From positions 1 to 13,627 of the forward strand of contig JAISGE010000139.1 of assembly GCA_031263265.1 (NCBI GenBank): a stretch of DNA of 13,627 nt, given 5' to 3'. This stretch comes from Treponema sp. GTDB taxonomy: Bacteria; Spirochaetota; Spirochaetia; Treponematales; Breznakiellaceae. Within the stretch, counting starts at the first letter, position 1. Every line of letters begins with the position of its first letter. Below, in pieces: positions 1-6,773 of this stretch. The position numbers and the translations under genes are program-made. The notes below the pieces were generated by a model. That model searched no databases. It was not told the DNA's origin and saw nothing but the letters and a program-made list of their open reading frames with translations.

Positions 1-25
1 ATGGTTTTGGTTTTTTCGGTTTTGC

Positions 26-60
26 CCAACAAGTTTGTCATGTTGTTTGTTGGTTTTTTT
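26..60 (+). terminator. possible intrinsic terminator of a gene upstream of the window
   Basis: CCAACAA (26-32) pairs with TTGTTGG (47-53) to give a 7-bp stem with a 14-base loop, followed at once by seven T (54-60). This is the layout of a rho-independent terminator reading rightward. The stem is short and AU-rich and the loop is long, so it would be weak. A short hydrophobic frame (1-75, starting ATG and ending TAA) runs through it; I take that frame as chance in T-rich DNA. Confidence 0.35.
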
Positions 61-65
61 GCATT

Positions 66-94
66 GGGGGTTTAATCCCCCCCCCCCCCCCCCC
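66..94. repeat. C18 homopolymer tract with facing G5
   Basis: There are five G (66-70), six bases TTTAAT, then eighteen C in a row (77-94). GGGGG can pair with any five of the C, giving a slippery hairpin. Homopolymer G/C tracts of this length are typical phase-variation or sequencing-error sites. The tract lies about 175 bp upstream of the start of the efflux operon, outside any convincing coding region, so a length change could alter spacing or leader folding but not an obvious reading frame. Confidence 0.8.
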
Positions 95-118
95 GCATAT
101 AGGAGGGGATGGTGTTCT

Positions 119-178
119 ATGACGAAGATACGGTATACTCAATTATATAGAGATAAACGGCAAGAAGCCGTAATATAG
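119..178 (+). CDS. possible 19-codon leader peptide
   Basis: ATG at 119 opens a 19-residue frame (MTKIRYTQLYRDKRQEAVI) that ends at TAG 176-178. A strong Shine-Dalgarno-like run AGGAGGGG (101-108) lies 10 bases before it; a second ATG at 109 abuts the run too closely. The hairpin at 157-171 falls inside the frame, as in some attenuator leaders. The peptide resembles nothing I recognise. It could equally be chance, since a purine run after a C tract need not be a ribosome binding site. Confidence 0.2.
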   Translation: MTKIRYTQLYRDKRQEAVI

Positions 179-197
179 GCCGCGCGGTATGCGGGCC
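157..197 (+). promoter_or_regulatory. two small hairpins in the leader of the efflux operon
   Basis: ACGGC (157-161) pairs with GCCGT (167-171) around the loop AAGAA. Next, GGCCGC (178-183) pairs with GCG and GCC (191-197, one bulged G) around a 7-base loop. They precede a larger hairpin at 210-253. Their succession between the C tract and the first start codon suggests a structured 5' leader. No U-tract follows either, so they are not simple terminators. I could not identify a convincing promoter; TATACT at 134-139 is a possible -10 with no good -35. Confidence 0.35.
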
Positions 198-209
198 TCA
201 ATAGCATGG

Positions 210-253
210 TTGACCGGAAACATTCGGTGCTTAAACACGTTTGTTCCGGTCAA
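210..253 (+). promoter_or_regulatory. 10-bp inverted repeat just upstream of the operon start
   Basis: TTGACCGGAA (210-219) is exactly complementary to TTCCGGTCAA (244-253), with a 24-base loop that can pair two bases further. It ends 5 bases before the AAGGAG of the first gene. It could act as an RNA stem-loop controlling translation, or as a two-half-site operator for an efflux repressor. Because it fills the space between the ATG at 206 and the one at 272, it also argues that this stretch is leader and not coding. Confidence 0.5.
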
Positions 254-258
254 GAACG

Positions 259-264
259 AAGGAG
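259..264 (+). promoter_or_regulatory. ribosome binding site that fixes the start of the TolC-like gene
   Basis: AAGGAG lies 7 bases before ATG 272. The in-frame ATG at 206 has no such site and would add 22 residues coded by the inverted repeat, ahead of the export signal. The 272 start is therefore chosen. Confidence 0.7.
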
Positions 265-271
265 TCTTAGT

Positions 272-1774
272 ATGATCCAAAGTCTTTATGGCCGGGGTTG
301 GTTTTCGAACACGAACCGGTCATCCGGCGCCGGATTGCGGAACCAAGGTCCCCCAGTCCCGGCAGTCATCCTTGCAGTATGCTTTTTCTGGGGTGTTCCC
401 CTGTTTAGCCAGGAAGCCCGTACCATCTCCCCAGAGGAAGCAGTGGACTTGGCTATCCAAAGTAACCTGGGCCTTGAGTCATCCCGGGTTAGTACGACGA
501 CCAAGAAGCGGAAAGCCAATACTGCCTGGAACGTGTTTATCCCGACCGTGGATATTGGCGGGAGTTTGATGCGGAGTAATGTGGCTTCCACTACTTCGAC
601 TCTCATACCGGTTCCTATTCCCAATATATCGGGAATTTATGGGGTAACGCCTTATTCGGTGGACATTCCACAATGGCATGTTGCCGGTTCCCTCCAGATT
701 GCCTTGAACCTCAATTTCGCCCTCTTTGAGGGGATGCGGAACCTGCAGCTAGAATACGAGAGCGGCCTTATTAGCTACGAAAAGGCCAAGGCCCAGCTTG
801 AACGGGATGTCCGGAAATCCTACTACCAGATGCTGCTGGTCCAAGAGAACATTACCCTTTTAAAAGAAAATTTCGCGGCTGCAGAACGGCGGGTAGAAAT
901 GGCCCGGGCCAATTACCGGGCAGGGCTGGCTCCAGAACTGACCTTGCTCCAGGCTCAGGTTAGTATGGAAAACATGAAACCCGGTATTGATCAGGCGGAG
1001 AATGTCCTTAAACTGAGCATGGCCCAATTTGCCATGACCCTGGGGCTTCCCTATGATACCCAGTTTGCGCTTATTCCCCTGGCAGATGATACGGCATTTA
1101 TTCCTTTGGATGTGGCAGACCTGATTTCCCGGGCCGCCAGTGGAAAACCAGATATTCAAGAACTACGGCAGAGCATCTTGATCCTGGAAAGTACCCGAAA
1201 AAAAACCTTTTATCAGATCTATACCCCGACCCTTTCTTTGAGCTGGAACGCGGACCCCACTTTTCTGGGGGACCCCTGGAAGGATTCCTGGTTTATGGAA
1301 AACGGCTGGAAACAGCAATCCGGGATGTTCCGCCTTACCCTGGCCTTTCGGCTGAACGGGCTTTTGCCCTTTAGTACCGAGGCTCAGGGGCTCAAGGAAA
1401 TTGATGACGGCCTTTCGAGCCTCAACATTGGGCTTGCCCAGGCCATCCGGGGAACCGAGGTGGAAATCTACAATACGGTTTTATCCTTGGAACAGACCCG
1501 GGCCACCGTAGAGGCCCAGCGGCTTACCGTGGATATGGCGGAGCGGAGCTACCGCTTAACCGAACAAGCCTACCGAGCTGGGCTTAATGATCTTTTGGAA
1601 GTACAAAACGCGGAACTGGAACTACGGAAGGCCCGGCTCGGGGTATTGGAGCAACAGTTTAATTACCTCAAGAGTCTCATCGATCTTGAATACGCCATTG
1701 GTGCGCCCTTCGGGACCATGAGTAATGCGCAAGGTAACTCATCTTCAGAAAATACAATGGAGAACACCAAATGA
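272..1774 (+). CDS. TolC-family outer-membrane efflux channel
   Basis: This 500-residue protein is the outer-membrane duct of a tripartite RND efflux pump, carrying substrates from the periplasm across the outer membrane. Residues 29-45 are a hydrophobic export signal after an unusually long polar N-region; cleavage is likely near the LFS-QEA site around residue 46, and there is no lipobox. After it comes the OEP-type pattern of two internally similar halves: a TISPEEAVDLAIQSN helix start, long amphipathic helices rich in A, E, Q and L, and a repeat beginning near GLAQAIRGTEVEIYNTVLSLEQ. The C-terminal half ends with the typical RAGLNDLLEVQNAELELRKA helix. The length is normal for the family. 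It is the first gene of the operon and its stop overlaps the adaptor start by ATGA. By position and partners it corresponds to Borrelia BesC. The family call is firm; the substrate is unknown. Confidence 0.9.
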   Translation: MIQSLYGRGWFSNTNRSSGAGLRNQGPPVPAVILAVCFFWGVPLFSQEARTISPEEAVDLAIQSNLGLESSRVSTTTKKRKANTAWNVFIPTVDIGGSLMRSNVASTTSTLIPVPIPNISGIYGVTPYSVDIPQWHVAGSLQIALNLNFALFEGMRNLQLEYESGLISYEKAKAQLERDVRKSYYQMLLVQENITLLKENFAAAERRVEMARANYRAGLAPELTLLQAQVSMENMKPGIDQAENVLKLSMAQFAMTLGLPYDTQFALIPLADDTAFIPLDVADLISRAASGKPDIQELRQSILILESTRKKTFYQIYTPTLSLSWNADPTFLGDPWKDSWFMENGWKQQSGMFRLTLAFRLNGLLPFSTEAQGLKEIDDGLSSLNIGLAQAIRGTEVEIYNTVLSLEQTRATVEAQRLTVDMAERSYRLTEQAYRAGLNDLLEVQNAELELRKARLGVLEQQFNYLKSLIDLEYAIGAPFGTMSNAQGNSSSENTMENTK

Positions 1775-2733
1775 AGCCGCTCATCATAAAGCCGTTTCTT
1801 CTTCTATTATTAGTAGTAATGGGTACGGTCCTTACCGTTACCGGATGCGATCGAATCGGGACCGATAAGGCCAAGGCTGGGCCTGCTGATGTCCAGGAAG
1901 TGCCGCTCTTTGCGGTGAATACCATGCTGGCGGTTGAAGGCCAAATCCAGGATTACCTGGCCCTTTCCGGAGACATTGTCTCAGGTACCACGGTGGATAC
2001 CTTTTCGGATGTAGCCGGTAAGATCTCCCGGATCTACGTTTCCATTGGCCAGCGGGTTTCCCGAAACCAGGCCATAGCCGAGGTTGACCCCTCCCGGCCC
2101 GGTATGGACTATATTCCCGGAGTGGCCCGGGCCCCCATTGCCGGAACCATCGTGGCCCTGCCTGCCCAGATGGGGATGACGATAAGTCAGAGCGTACCCC
2201 TTGCCCGAATCTCCGGGGGGAGCGCCCTTGAGTTGCGCGTCTACGTAGCAGAACGGTTCATTTCCAAGATTGTCCTGCGTCAGCCCTGTGAGATTACTTT
2301 GGACGCGTATCCAGGCGAATCGTTCCGCGGCAGTGTTACCGAGATAAGTCCGGTGGTGGATCCTGCTTCCCGAACCATGGAGGTGAAGATCAACGTGGAG
2401 AACCGCAACGCCCAGCTCAAGCCGGGGATGTTCGCAAAGGTTAAGATCATTACCGAGCGGAAGAATAACATCGTCAAGCTCCCGGCAAGCGCCCTGGTAC
2501 AGCGCTTCGGGGAAACCTATGTGTTTACCGCGGTGACGGATCCGGTTGATCCCGCCTTTAGGATAGCCCGCCAAAAAGTAGTGGTTCAGGGGATCCTCGT
2601 GGACGGAGTGGTGGAAATCCAAGAGGGACTTGCACCAAACGAAGAGGTGGTTATCCGAGGCCAAACCCTCCTTGAGGATGGGGCACGGATCAATGTAATC
2701 GACCGGGTTGCGCCTTTAAGTGATGCCAACTAA
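1771..2733 (+). CDS. RND efflux periplasmic adaptor lipoprotein, hairpin-less (BesA-like)
   Basis: This 320-residue membrane-fusion protein should bridge the inner-membrane RND pump and the TolC channel. It has a lipoprotein signal with Cys26 in the lipobox VTGC, so it should be acylated and membrane-anchored on the periplasmic side. Two lipoyl halves are visible: about residues 76-105 (VAGKISRIYVSIGQRVSRNQ) and 120-148 (APIAGTIVAL...GMTI). A beta-barrel follows (150-230, with the SPVVDPASRTMEVKI and LKPGMFAKVKI motifs), then a membrane-proximal domain (232-315). Only about 14 residues (106-119) separate the lipoyl halves, so the alpha-helical hairpin that normally reaches TolC is absent. This is the known atypical form of Borrelia BesA. 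GGAG about 8 bases before the ATG and the ATGA overlap indicate coupled translation. Confidence 0.9.
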   Translation: MKPLIIKPFLLLLLVVMGTVLTVTGCDRIGTDKAKAGPADVQEVPLFAVNTMLAVEGQIQDYLALSGDIVSGTTVDTFSDVAGKISRIYVSIGQRVSRNQAIAEVDPSRPGMDYIPGVARAPIAGTIVALPAQMGMTISQSVPLARISGGSALELRVYVAERFISKIVLRQPCEITLDAYPGESFRGSVTEISPVVDPASRTMEVKINVENRNAQLKPGMFAKVKIITERKNNIVKLPASALVQRFGETYVFTAVTDPVDPAFRIARQKVVVQGILVDGVVEIQEGLAPNEEVVIRGQTLLEDGARINVIDRVAPLSDAN

Positions 2734-2754
2734 GGACTAATTTAAGGAAAAAAC

Positions 2755-5700
2755 ATGAGTCTTGCAAAAACAGCAGTGTCACGGCCCACGATGATATTTA
2801 TCATCTTTTTGCTGCTTATCGGTTTGGGGCTATTTGCCTTGGTGAATCTTCCCATCGATCTTTTCCCGGAGATTAACCCTCCTTACCTGGTGGTGGTTAC
2901 CTCCTACCCTGGCGCAGGCCCGGAAGAAGTGGAACGTTCGGTGAGCCGGGTTCTGGAAGCAGCTCTTTCCGGGGTTTCAAGTCTTGAAGAGTTAAATTCC
3001 ACCTCATCCAAGGGTTCCAGCATGGTAATTATGGAGTTTAGCTATGGAACGGATCTGGCGGACGCATCCAACTCGGTGCGGGACGCGCTGGAACGAGTGC
3101 GGAACTATATGCCGGCGGAGGCAGACAGTCCGATGATCTTCCGCTTTAACCCTTCGATGATCCCTATCATGGGTCTTATGATTACCGGAAACCGTTCCCC
3201 AGAGGAACTACGGGAGTTAGCTGAGGATACCATTATTCCCCGGATCGAACAAACTCCCGGGATAGCTACCGCGAGTGTGAACGGAGGTCGGGAAAAGATC
3301 ATCCGGGTAGAAATACCCCAATCCCGGCTTGAGGCTTACGGTCTTACGGTAACCCAGATGCAGCAGATGCTGTCTTCTCAGAATATGCAGGTTGCCGCAG
3401 GAACCATCACCGAAGGGGGGCTTTCGTATATTCTTACCACCTTAGGTGAATATACCTCTCTGGAACAGATTCGCAATACGGTGATTTCCTATAAAGGGGG
3501 TGGACTGGTAAATGGGGAGATACAGCAACCTAGAACCGTGTTCCTCCGGGATGTGGCCAATGTCATAGACGGATACCGGGACGAGGAAAGTACGGTTTTT
3601 GTAAACGGGACGCCTGCGGTGATGATGCAGGTCCAGAAGCAGAGTGGCAAGAACTCGGTGCAGACCGCCCGGAATTTGCGGGAACGGCTGGAAAAAATGA
3701 CCAAGGAAATTCCGCAGGATATCAAGATTACCGAGGTGTTCAATACCACCGACCAAATAGAAAATTCTCTCAACGAAGTTACCTCTACTGCAACCTCTGG
3801 GGCGCTCCTTGCGGTGCTGATCCTCTTCATCTTTCTCCGATCTATAAAGCCGACCCTGATCATAGGTATCAGTATTCCGGTTTCCATTCTGGTTACCTTG
3901 CTCCTTATGTACTTTGCTGGACTCACCCTAAACCTGATGACTATGGCAGGGCTGGTGCTGGGGATAGGGATGCTGGTAGATAACTCCATCGTAATTCTGG
4001 AAAACATCTACCGTTACCGGGAAAAAGGTTCCAAGCTCCAGGCTGCTGCAGTCTTAGGCACCCAAGAGATGATCGTGGCGATTGTCGCCTCTACCCTCAC
4101 CACCATTTGCGTGTTTGCCCCCCTGGTGGCCTTTCAGGGTATGTTGGAAATGGCCGGGGAGATGTTTGCCGGCCTTGCCTTTACCGTGGTGATTTCCTTG
4201 GCCATTTCGCTCTTAACCGCGATCTTGCTGGTTCCGGTCCTTTCGAGCCATTACCTCCCCTTGGTTACCCGGAAGCAAAAACCGCTCCGAGGTCCCCTTG
4301 CGAAGATTGATCGGGTCTTTGAACACTTCTTTAATTGGCTTGATGACGCGTACCGCTGGGCAGTTGATAAGGTATTACAGCATAAGGTGGTGGTTATCCT
4401 CTTGCTCGTGGCCCTTTTGGGAGGAAGCCTCTTTATGATCCCCCGGATAGGGTGGGTCTTCATGCCTGAACAAGAGGCGGATTCGGTTTCCATCAACATA
4501 ACCCTTCCTATGGGCTCTCCCTTGCCTGAGACTGAGGCAATATTGCACCGGGTAGAGGCCATCGTACAGAGGGAAGTACAAGGATATGAACGGCTGATAC
4601 TCAACTCAGGAGGCGGTGGCGGTATGATGAGTATGGGAGGAGGCAGTAGTAATAGCGGATCTTTACGGATAAACCTCCCGGAATTTGATAAACGCATTGA
4701 CAGCGCCGACACGATTAAGGCCAAAATGCGCCGCCATTTCAATGAATTCCCTGGGGTGGCCTTTTCCTTTAGCGGTGGCGGTATGAGCATGGGGAGCGGG
4801 AACCCCGTTGATATCGTGATACGAACCGATGACTTGGTAAAAGGCAAAGCCATTGCAGAAAAAATAGTTACCCTCCTAAAGGAACGGCTTCCTCAAGTCC
4901 GGGAACCTCAGGTTGACCTTAAGGATGGGCTTCCCCAGATCGAAATTGAAATTGACCGGGATAGGCTCTACGCCCTGGGACTCAATACTTATACGGTGGG
5001 GAACGAGATCAAGGCTGCGGTAGACGGTATTACCGCCACTCGGTACAAGACCCAAGGGCATGACTACGATGTGGTGCTGGTTTTAGCCGAAGCAGACCGG
5101 AGTACCCGGCCTGCGCTGGATCACATCTTCATAAACAGTCAGGTAGCCGGTCGAGTGCCTCTCTCCAATTTTGCCTCCTATAAAGAAGGAACTGGGCCTA
5201 TGACCATCAACCGGGAGAATCAGAGCCGGATTATCCATGTAACCGCTGGGGTTGTGCCTGGTACTAAGATAAACCTCTTGGAAAATCAAGTTCGCGACCT
5301 GGTTACCGCGGAAATCCCCGCGGAGGATGATGTGATCATCGAATATGCCGGGGATAACGCGGAGATGATGCAGATGATGGGCCGGTTTGTGCTTATCATG
5401 GTGGTAGCCGTATTCCTGGTCTTTGGGGTCATGGCCTGCCTCTTTGAATCTTTTAAGGATCCCTTCATCATCATCTTCACCATTCCCCTTTCGGTGATTG
5501 GGGTTGTGGCAATTTACCTCATCACCGGTACGACCTTTAACATCCTCACCGCGGTGGGGCTTTTGGTGCTCTTGGGGGTTATCGTAAATAACGGTATTGT
5601 CTTGGTGGATTACACCAACCTGCTCCGCAAACGAGGGCTTCCCCTGCACCAGGCTTGCGTGGAAGCTGCGGGGAATCGGCTACGGCCCATCCTCATGACC

Positions 5701-6012
5701 ACCCTGACGACCATTCTGGGCTTGGCTCCGATGGCTTTTGTCCCTGGGGAAGGCTCAGAACTGGTGGCCCCCATCGGTAAAACCGTACTGGGCGGCCTGT
5801 CCTTCGGTACCTTGATGACCTTGTTCCTCATGCCCACGATCTATGCGATCATGAATAAGCGTTCTGATGAGCGTCAAGCCAAGGCAGAAGCCCGCCGGGA
5901 ACGGATCGCCGCAGGGATAAGCAAGAAACAAACGCGGACGACCGTGCAATCGGCCAAGACCGGTATTTCCTTGGATCGTCCTTTGTCCGGGGAGGTAGGA
6001 GCAGGATTATGA
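2755..6012 (+). CDS. RND-family inner-membrane efflux pump (AcrB/BesB-like)
   Basis: This 1085-residue proton-driven exporter has the AcrB layout: TM1 (residues 12-31), a large periplasmic loop, a TM2-TM6 bundle (347-499), TM7 (545-563), a second loop, and a TM8-TM12 bundle (875-1033). Family motifs are GAGPEEVERSVSRVLEAAL near 53-71, GMLVDNSIVILENIYRYRE at 405-423 and RPILMTTLTTILGLAPMA at 977-993. The AcrB relay Asp407/Asp408/Lys940 is represented by Asp409/Asn410/Asn945. Loop two carries two Gly/Met-rich stretches (619-636 and 674-683). The C-terminal cytosolic tail is basic and about 50 residues long. AAGGA precedes the ATG by 6 bases, and the gene follows the adaptor stop by 21 bp. Its stop overlaps the next gene by ATGA. 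Drug, metal or lipid specificity cannot be told from the sequence. Confidence 0.95.
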   Translation: MSLAKTAVSRPTMIFIIFLLLIGLGLFALVNLPIDLFPEINPPYLVVVTSYPGAGPEEVERSVSRVLEAALSGVSSLEELNSTSSKGSSMVIMEFSYGTDLADASNSVRDALERVRNYMPAEADSPMIFRFNPSMIPIMGLMITGNRSPEELRELAEDTIIPRIEQTPGIATASVNGGREKIIRVEIPQSRLEAYGLTVTQMQQMLSSQNMQVAAGTITEGGLSYILTTLGEYTSLEQIRNTVISYKGGGLVNGEIQQPRTVFLRDVANVIDGYRDEESTVFVNGTPAVMMQVQKQSGKNSVQTARNLRERLEKMTKEIPQDIKITEVFNTTDQIENSLNEVTSTATSGALLAVLILFIFLRSIKPTLIIGISIPVSILVTLLLMYFAGLTLNLMTMAGLVLGIGMLVDNSIVILENIYRYREKGSKLQAAAVLGTQEMIVAIVASTLTTICVFAPLVAFQGMLEMAGEMFAGLAFTVVISLAISLLTAILLVPVLSSHYLPLVTRKQKPLRGPLAKIDRVFEHFFNWLDDAYRWAVDKVLQHKVVVILLLVALLGGSLFMIPRIGWVFMPEQEADSVSINITLPMGSPLPETEAILHRVEAIVQREVQGYERLILNSGGGGGMMSMGGGSSNSGSLRINLPEFDKRIDSADTIKAKMRRHFNEFPGVAFSFSGGGMSMGSGNPVDIVIRTDDLVKGKAIAEKIVTLLKERLPQVREPQVDLKDGLPQIEIEIDRDRLYALGLNTYTVGNEIKAAVDGITATRYKTQGHDYDVVLVLAEADRSTRPALDHIFINSQVAGRVPLSNFASYKEGTGPMTINRENQSRIIHVTAGVVPGTKINLLENQVRDLVTAEIPAEDDVIIEYAGDNAEMMQMMGRFVLIMVVAVFLVFGVMACLFESFKDPFIIIFTIPLSVIGVVAIYLITGTTFNILTAVGLLVLLGVIVNNGIVLVDYTNLLRKRGLPLHQACVEAAGNRLRPILMTTLTTILGLAPMAFVPGEGSELVAPIGKTVLGGLSFGTLMTLFLMPTIYAIMNKRSDERQAKAEARRERIAAGISKKQTRTTVQSAKTGISLDRPLSGEVGAGL

Positions 6013-6407
6013 TACGGATTGAGATCGTGGCCAACCATTCGGTAGAAGATAATATCATGGAGGCATTGCAACATGCAGGGGTTGGCAAGTTTTACACCAA
6101 ATATCCCAGCGTATTTGGGGTTGGTTCCCGGGGTCCTCGTATGGGGGATGCAATATGGCCTGAGGAAAACTTCGCCCTGGTGATCTGGTGCGAAGAGGAG
6201 GAAGCCCAGGGTATTGAGCGGGCAGTGGCGGCGGTTAAGAAAGGCTTCCCTGATGAGGGGATCAAACTCTTCCGGCCCCCTGAAGTGGTAGCCCCAGCCC
6301 CAGCAGCTCAGATGCAACCGGTATTCCAAGCCCCGGTATTACCATCCACGGCTCCACCGCCGGTGCCTCCACCGGTGTATTACGGCCCAGAAGAAGAAAA
6401 TAGTTAA
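6009..6407 (+). CDS. PG0541-family transporter-associated PII-like protein
   Basis: This 132-residue cytosolic protein starts in the ATGA overlap with the RND pump. Residues 1-95 look like a small PII/ferredoxin-like alpha-beta fold: MIRIEIVANHSVEDNIMEALQ as beta-1/alpha-1, a loop with GVGSRGPRMGDAIWPEEN where PII proteins have their T-loop, then ALVIWCEEEEAQGIERAVAAVKKGFP. This matches the family named PG0541 transporter-associated protein, recorded next to RND efflux genes in Bacteroidetes and other anaerobes. From about residue 96 the chain becomes a Pro/Ala/Gln tail with runs PPPVPPP, probably disordered. Its role is unproven; a cytosolic sensor or regulator that docks on the pump is the natural inference. 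The family call rests on recalled motif similarity and operon position. Confidence 0.75.
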   Translation: MIRIEIVANHSVEDNIMEALQHAGVGKFYTKYPSVFGVGSRGPRMGDAIWPEENFALVIWCEEEEAQGIERAVAAVKKGFPDEGIKLFRPPEVVAPAPAAQMQPVFQAPVLPSTAPPPVPPPVYYGPEEENS

Positions 6408-6410
6408 AGA

Positions 6411-6583
6411 AACGTAAGTTCGATGGAATCTCAGAGACCGCGAACTAGGCTTATATCACGACCGTGATTAAACCTGGTTCGCGGTGAGGAGAGAATACCT
6501 ATCCGCCAAAGATAGGCGTATTAACAGGGAAAGCGGTTTATGCGGTAAAAACGGTAGTTTCTTCTTTCCTTCGAACTTACGTT
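6411..6583. repeat. nested inverted-repeat element (structured RNA or MITE-like)
   Basis: The outer arms 6411-6428 (AACGTAAGTTCGATGGAA) and 6566-6583 pair over 18 bp with a single mismatch. Inside are two further hairpins. Hairpin A pairs 6437-6449 (ACCGCGAACTAGG) with 6473-6485 over 13 bp with one G-T/U pair, capped by ATCAC/GTGAT (6455-6459 with 6464-6468). Hairpin B pairs AATAC (6494-6498) with GTATT (6518-6522) and CTATC (6499-6503) with GATAG (6511-6515), around the loop CGCCAAA. The result is a 173-base multi-way junction. A GTTAA direct repeat (6403-6407 and 6581-6585) is a possible target-site trace, though it does not abut the arms neatly. Confidence 0.6.
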
Positions 6584-6627
6584 AAGGAACGTTCGAGGTA
6601 TTAGGAAGCATGTTTAGGGAAGACATT

Positions 6628-6670
6628 GTAAGGTATATTTTTGGGGCAATGCCCCAAAAATATACCTTAC
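6628..6670. repeat. perfect 20-bp palindrome with 3-base loop
   Basis: Arm 6628-6647 is exactly complementary to 6651-6670, separated by AAT. From outside in, each arm reads GTAAGGTATA, TTTTT, GGGGC. The order T5-GC-A5 is the reverse of a bidirectional terminator (A-GC-T), so neither strand gives a U-tract after the GC stem. It may still stop or protect converging transcripts, form a cruciform, or be one copy of a dispersed palindromic repeat. The arms also contain the AGGTA/TACCT motif seen upstream of the XRE gene. Confidence 0.75.
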
Positions 6671-6773
6671 CCCAAACCTGTTTCAGATATACAGGATAGA
6701 GATTTGCTCTGGATAGAATAAGCGCCCCCTCCCTCTTTCAAATCGTAATATACACAATCGGCTTAGGTACCTT

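Larger units (their letters stand above)
6408..6773. other. convergent intergenic region with inverted repeats, no gene
   Basis: These 366 bp separate the ends of two converging genes. No credible reading frame is present. The region holds the nested inverted-repeat structure at 6411-6583, an alternative stem at 6571-6596, a perfect palindrome at 6628-6670, a weak hairpin CCTGT/ACAGG (6677-6681 with 6691-6695), and an AGGTACCT palindrome (6765-6772) touching the XRE stop codon. No classical terminator with a U-tract is seen for either strand. Confidence 0.7.

Noticed and set aside
1..75. 24-residue hydrophobic frame starting at the first base
   Set aside because: It is very short, T-rich, has no visible upstream context, and overlaps a terminator-like stem with T7; all three frames are open here because the DNA lacks A.
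206..271. start of the TolC-like protein at ATG 206
   Set aside because: It has no ribosome binding site, and the added 22 residues are encoded by a hairpin; ATG 272 has AAGGAG at 7 bases.
1981..2664. 227-codon open frame on the minus strand opposite the adaptor gene
   Set aside because: It lies wholly within a clearly coding, family-matched gene; its His/Gly/Asn-rich composition looks like antisense translation of a GC-rich coding strand, and it matches no family I know.
5083..5649. 188-codon minus-strand frame opposite the RND pump gene
   Set aside because: Overlaps conserved TM segments of the pump; the product is His/Asp-rich without domain features.
6437..6485. tRNA-like fold suggested by a GGTTCGCGG segment
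   Set aside because: The segment is simply one arm of a 13-bp hairpin; there is no acceptor stem, D-arm or anticodon arm of the right size.
6403..6585. insertion sequence with GTTAA target duplication
   Set aside because: There is no transposase frame, and the GTTAA copies do not abut the inverted arms symmetrically; a MITE remains only a possibility.
6628..6670. classical bidirectional terminator
   Set aside because: The GC stem is followed by A5 and not T5 on both strands, so the U-tract needed for intrinsic termination is missing; kept as a palindrome only.
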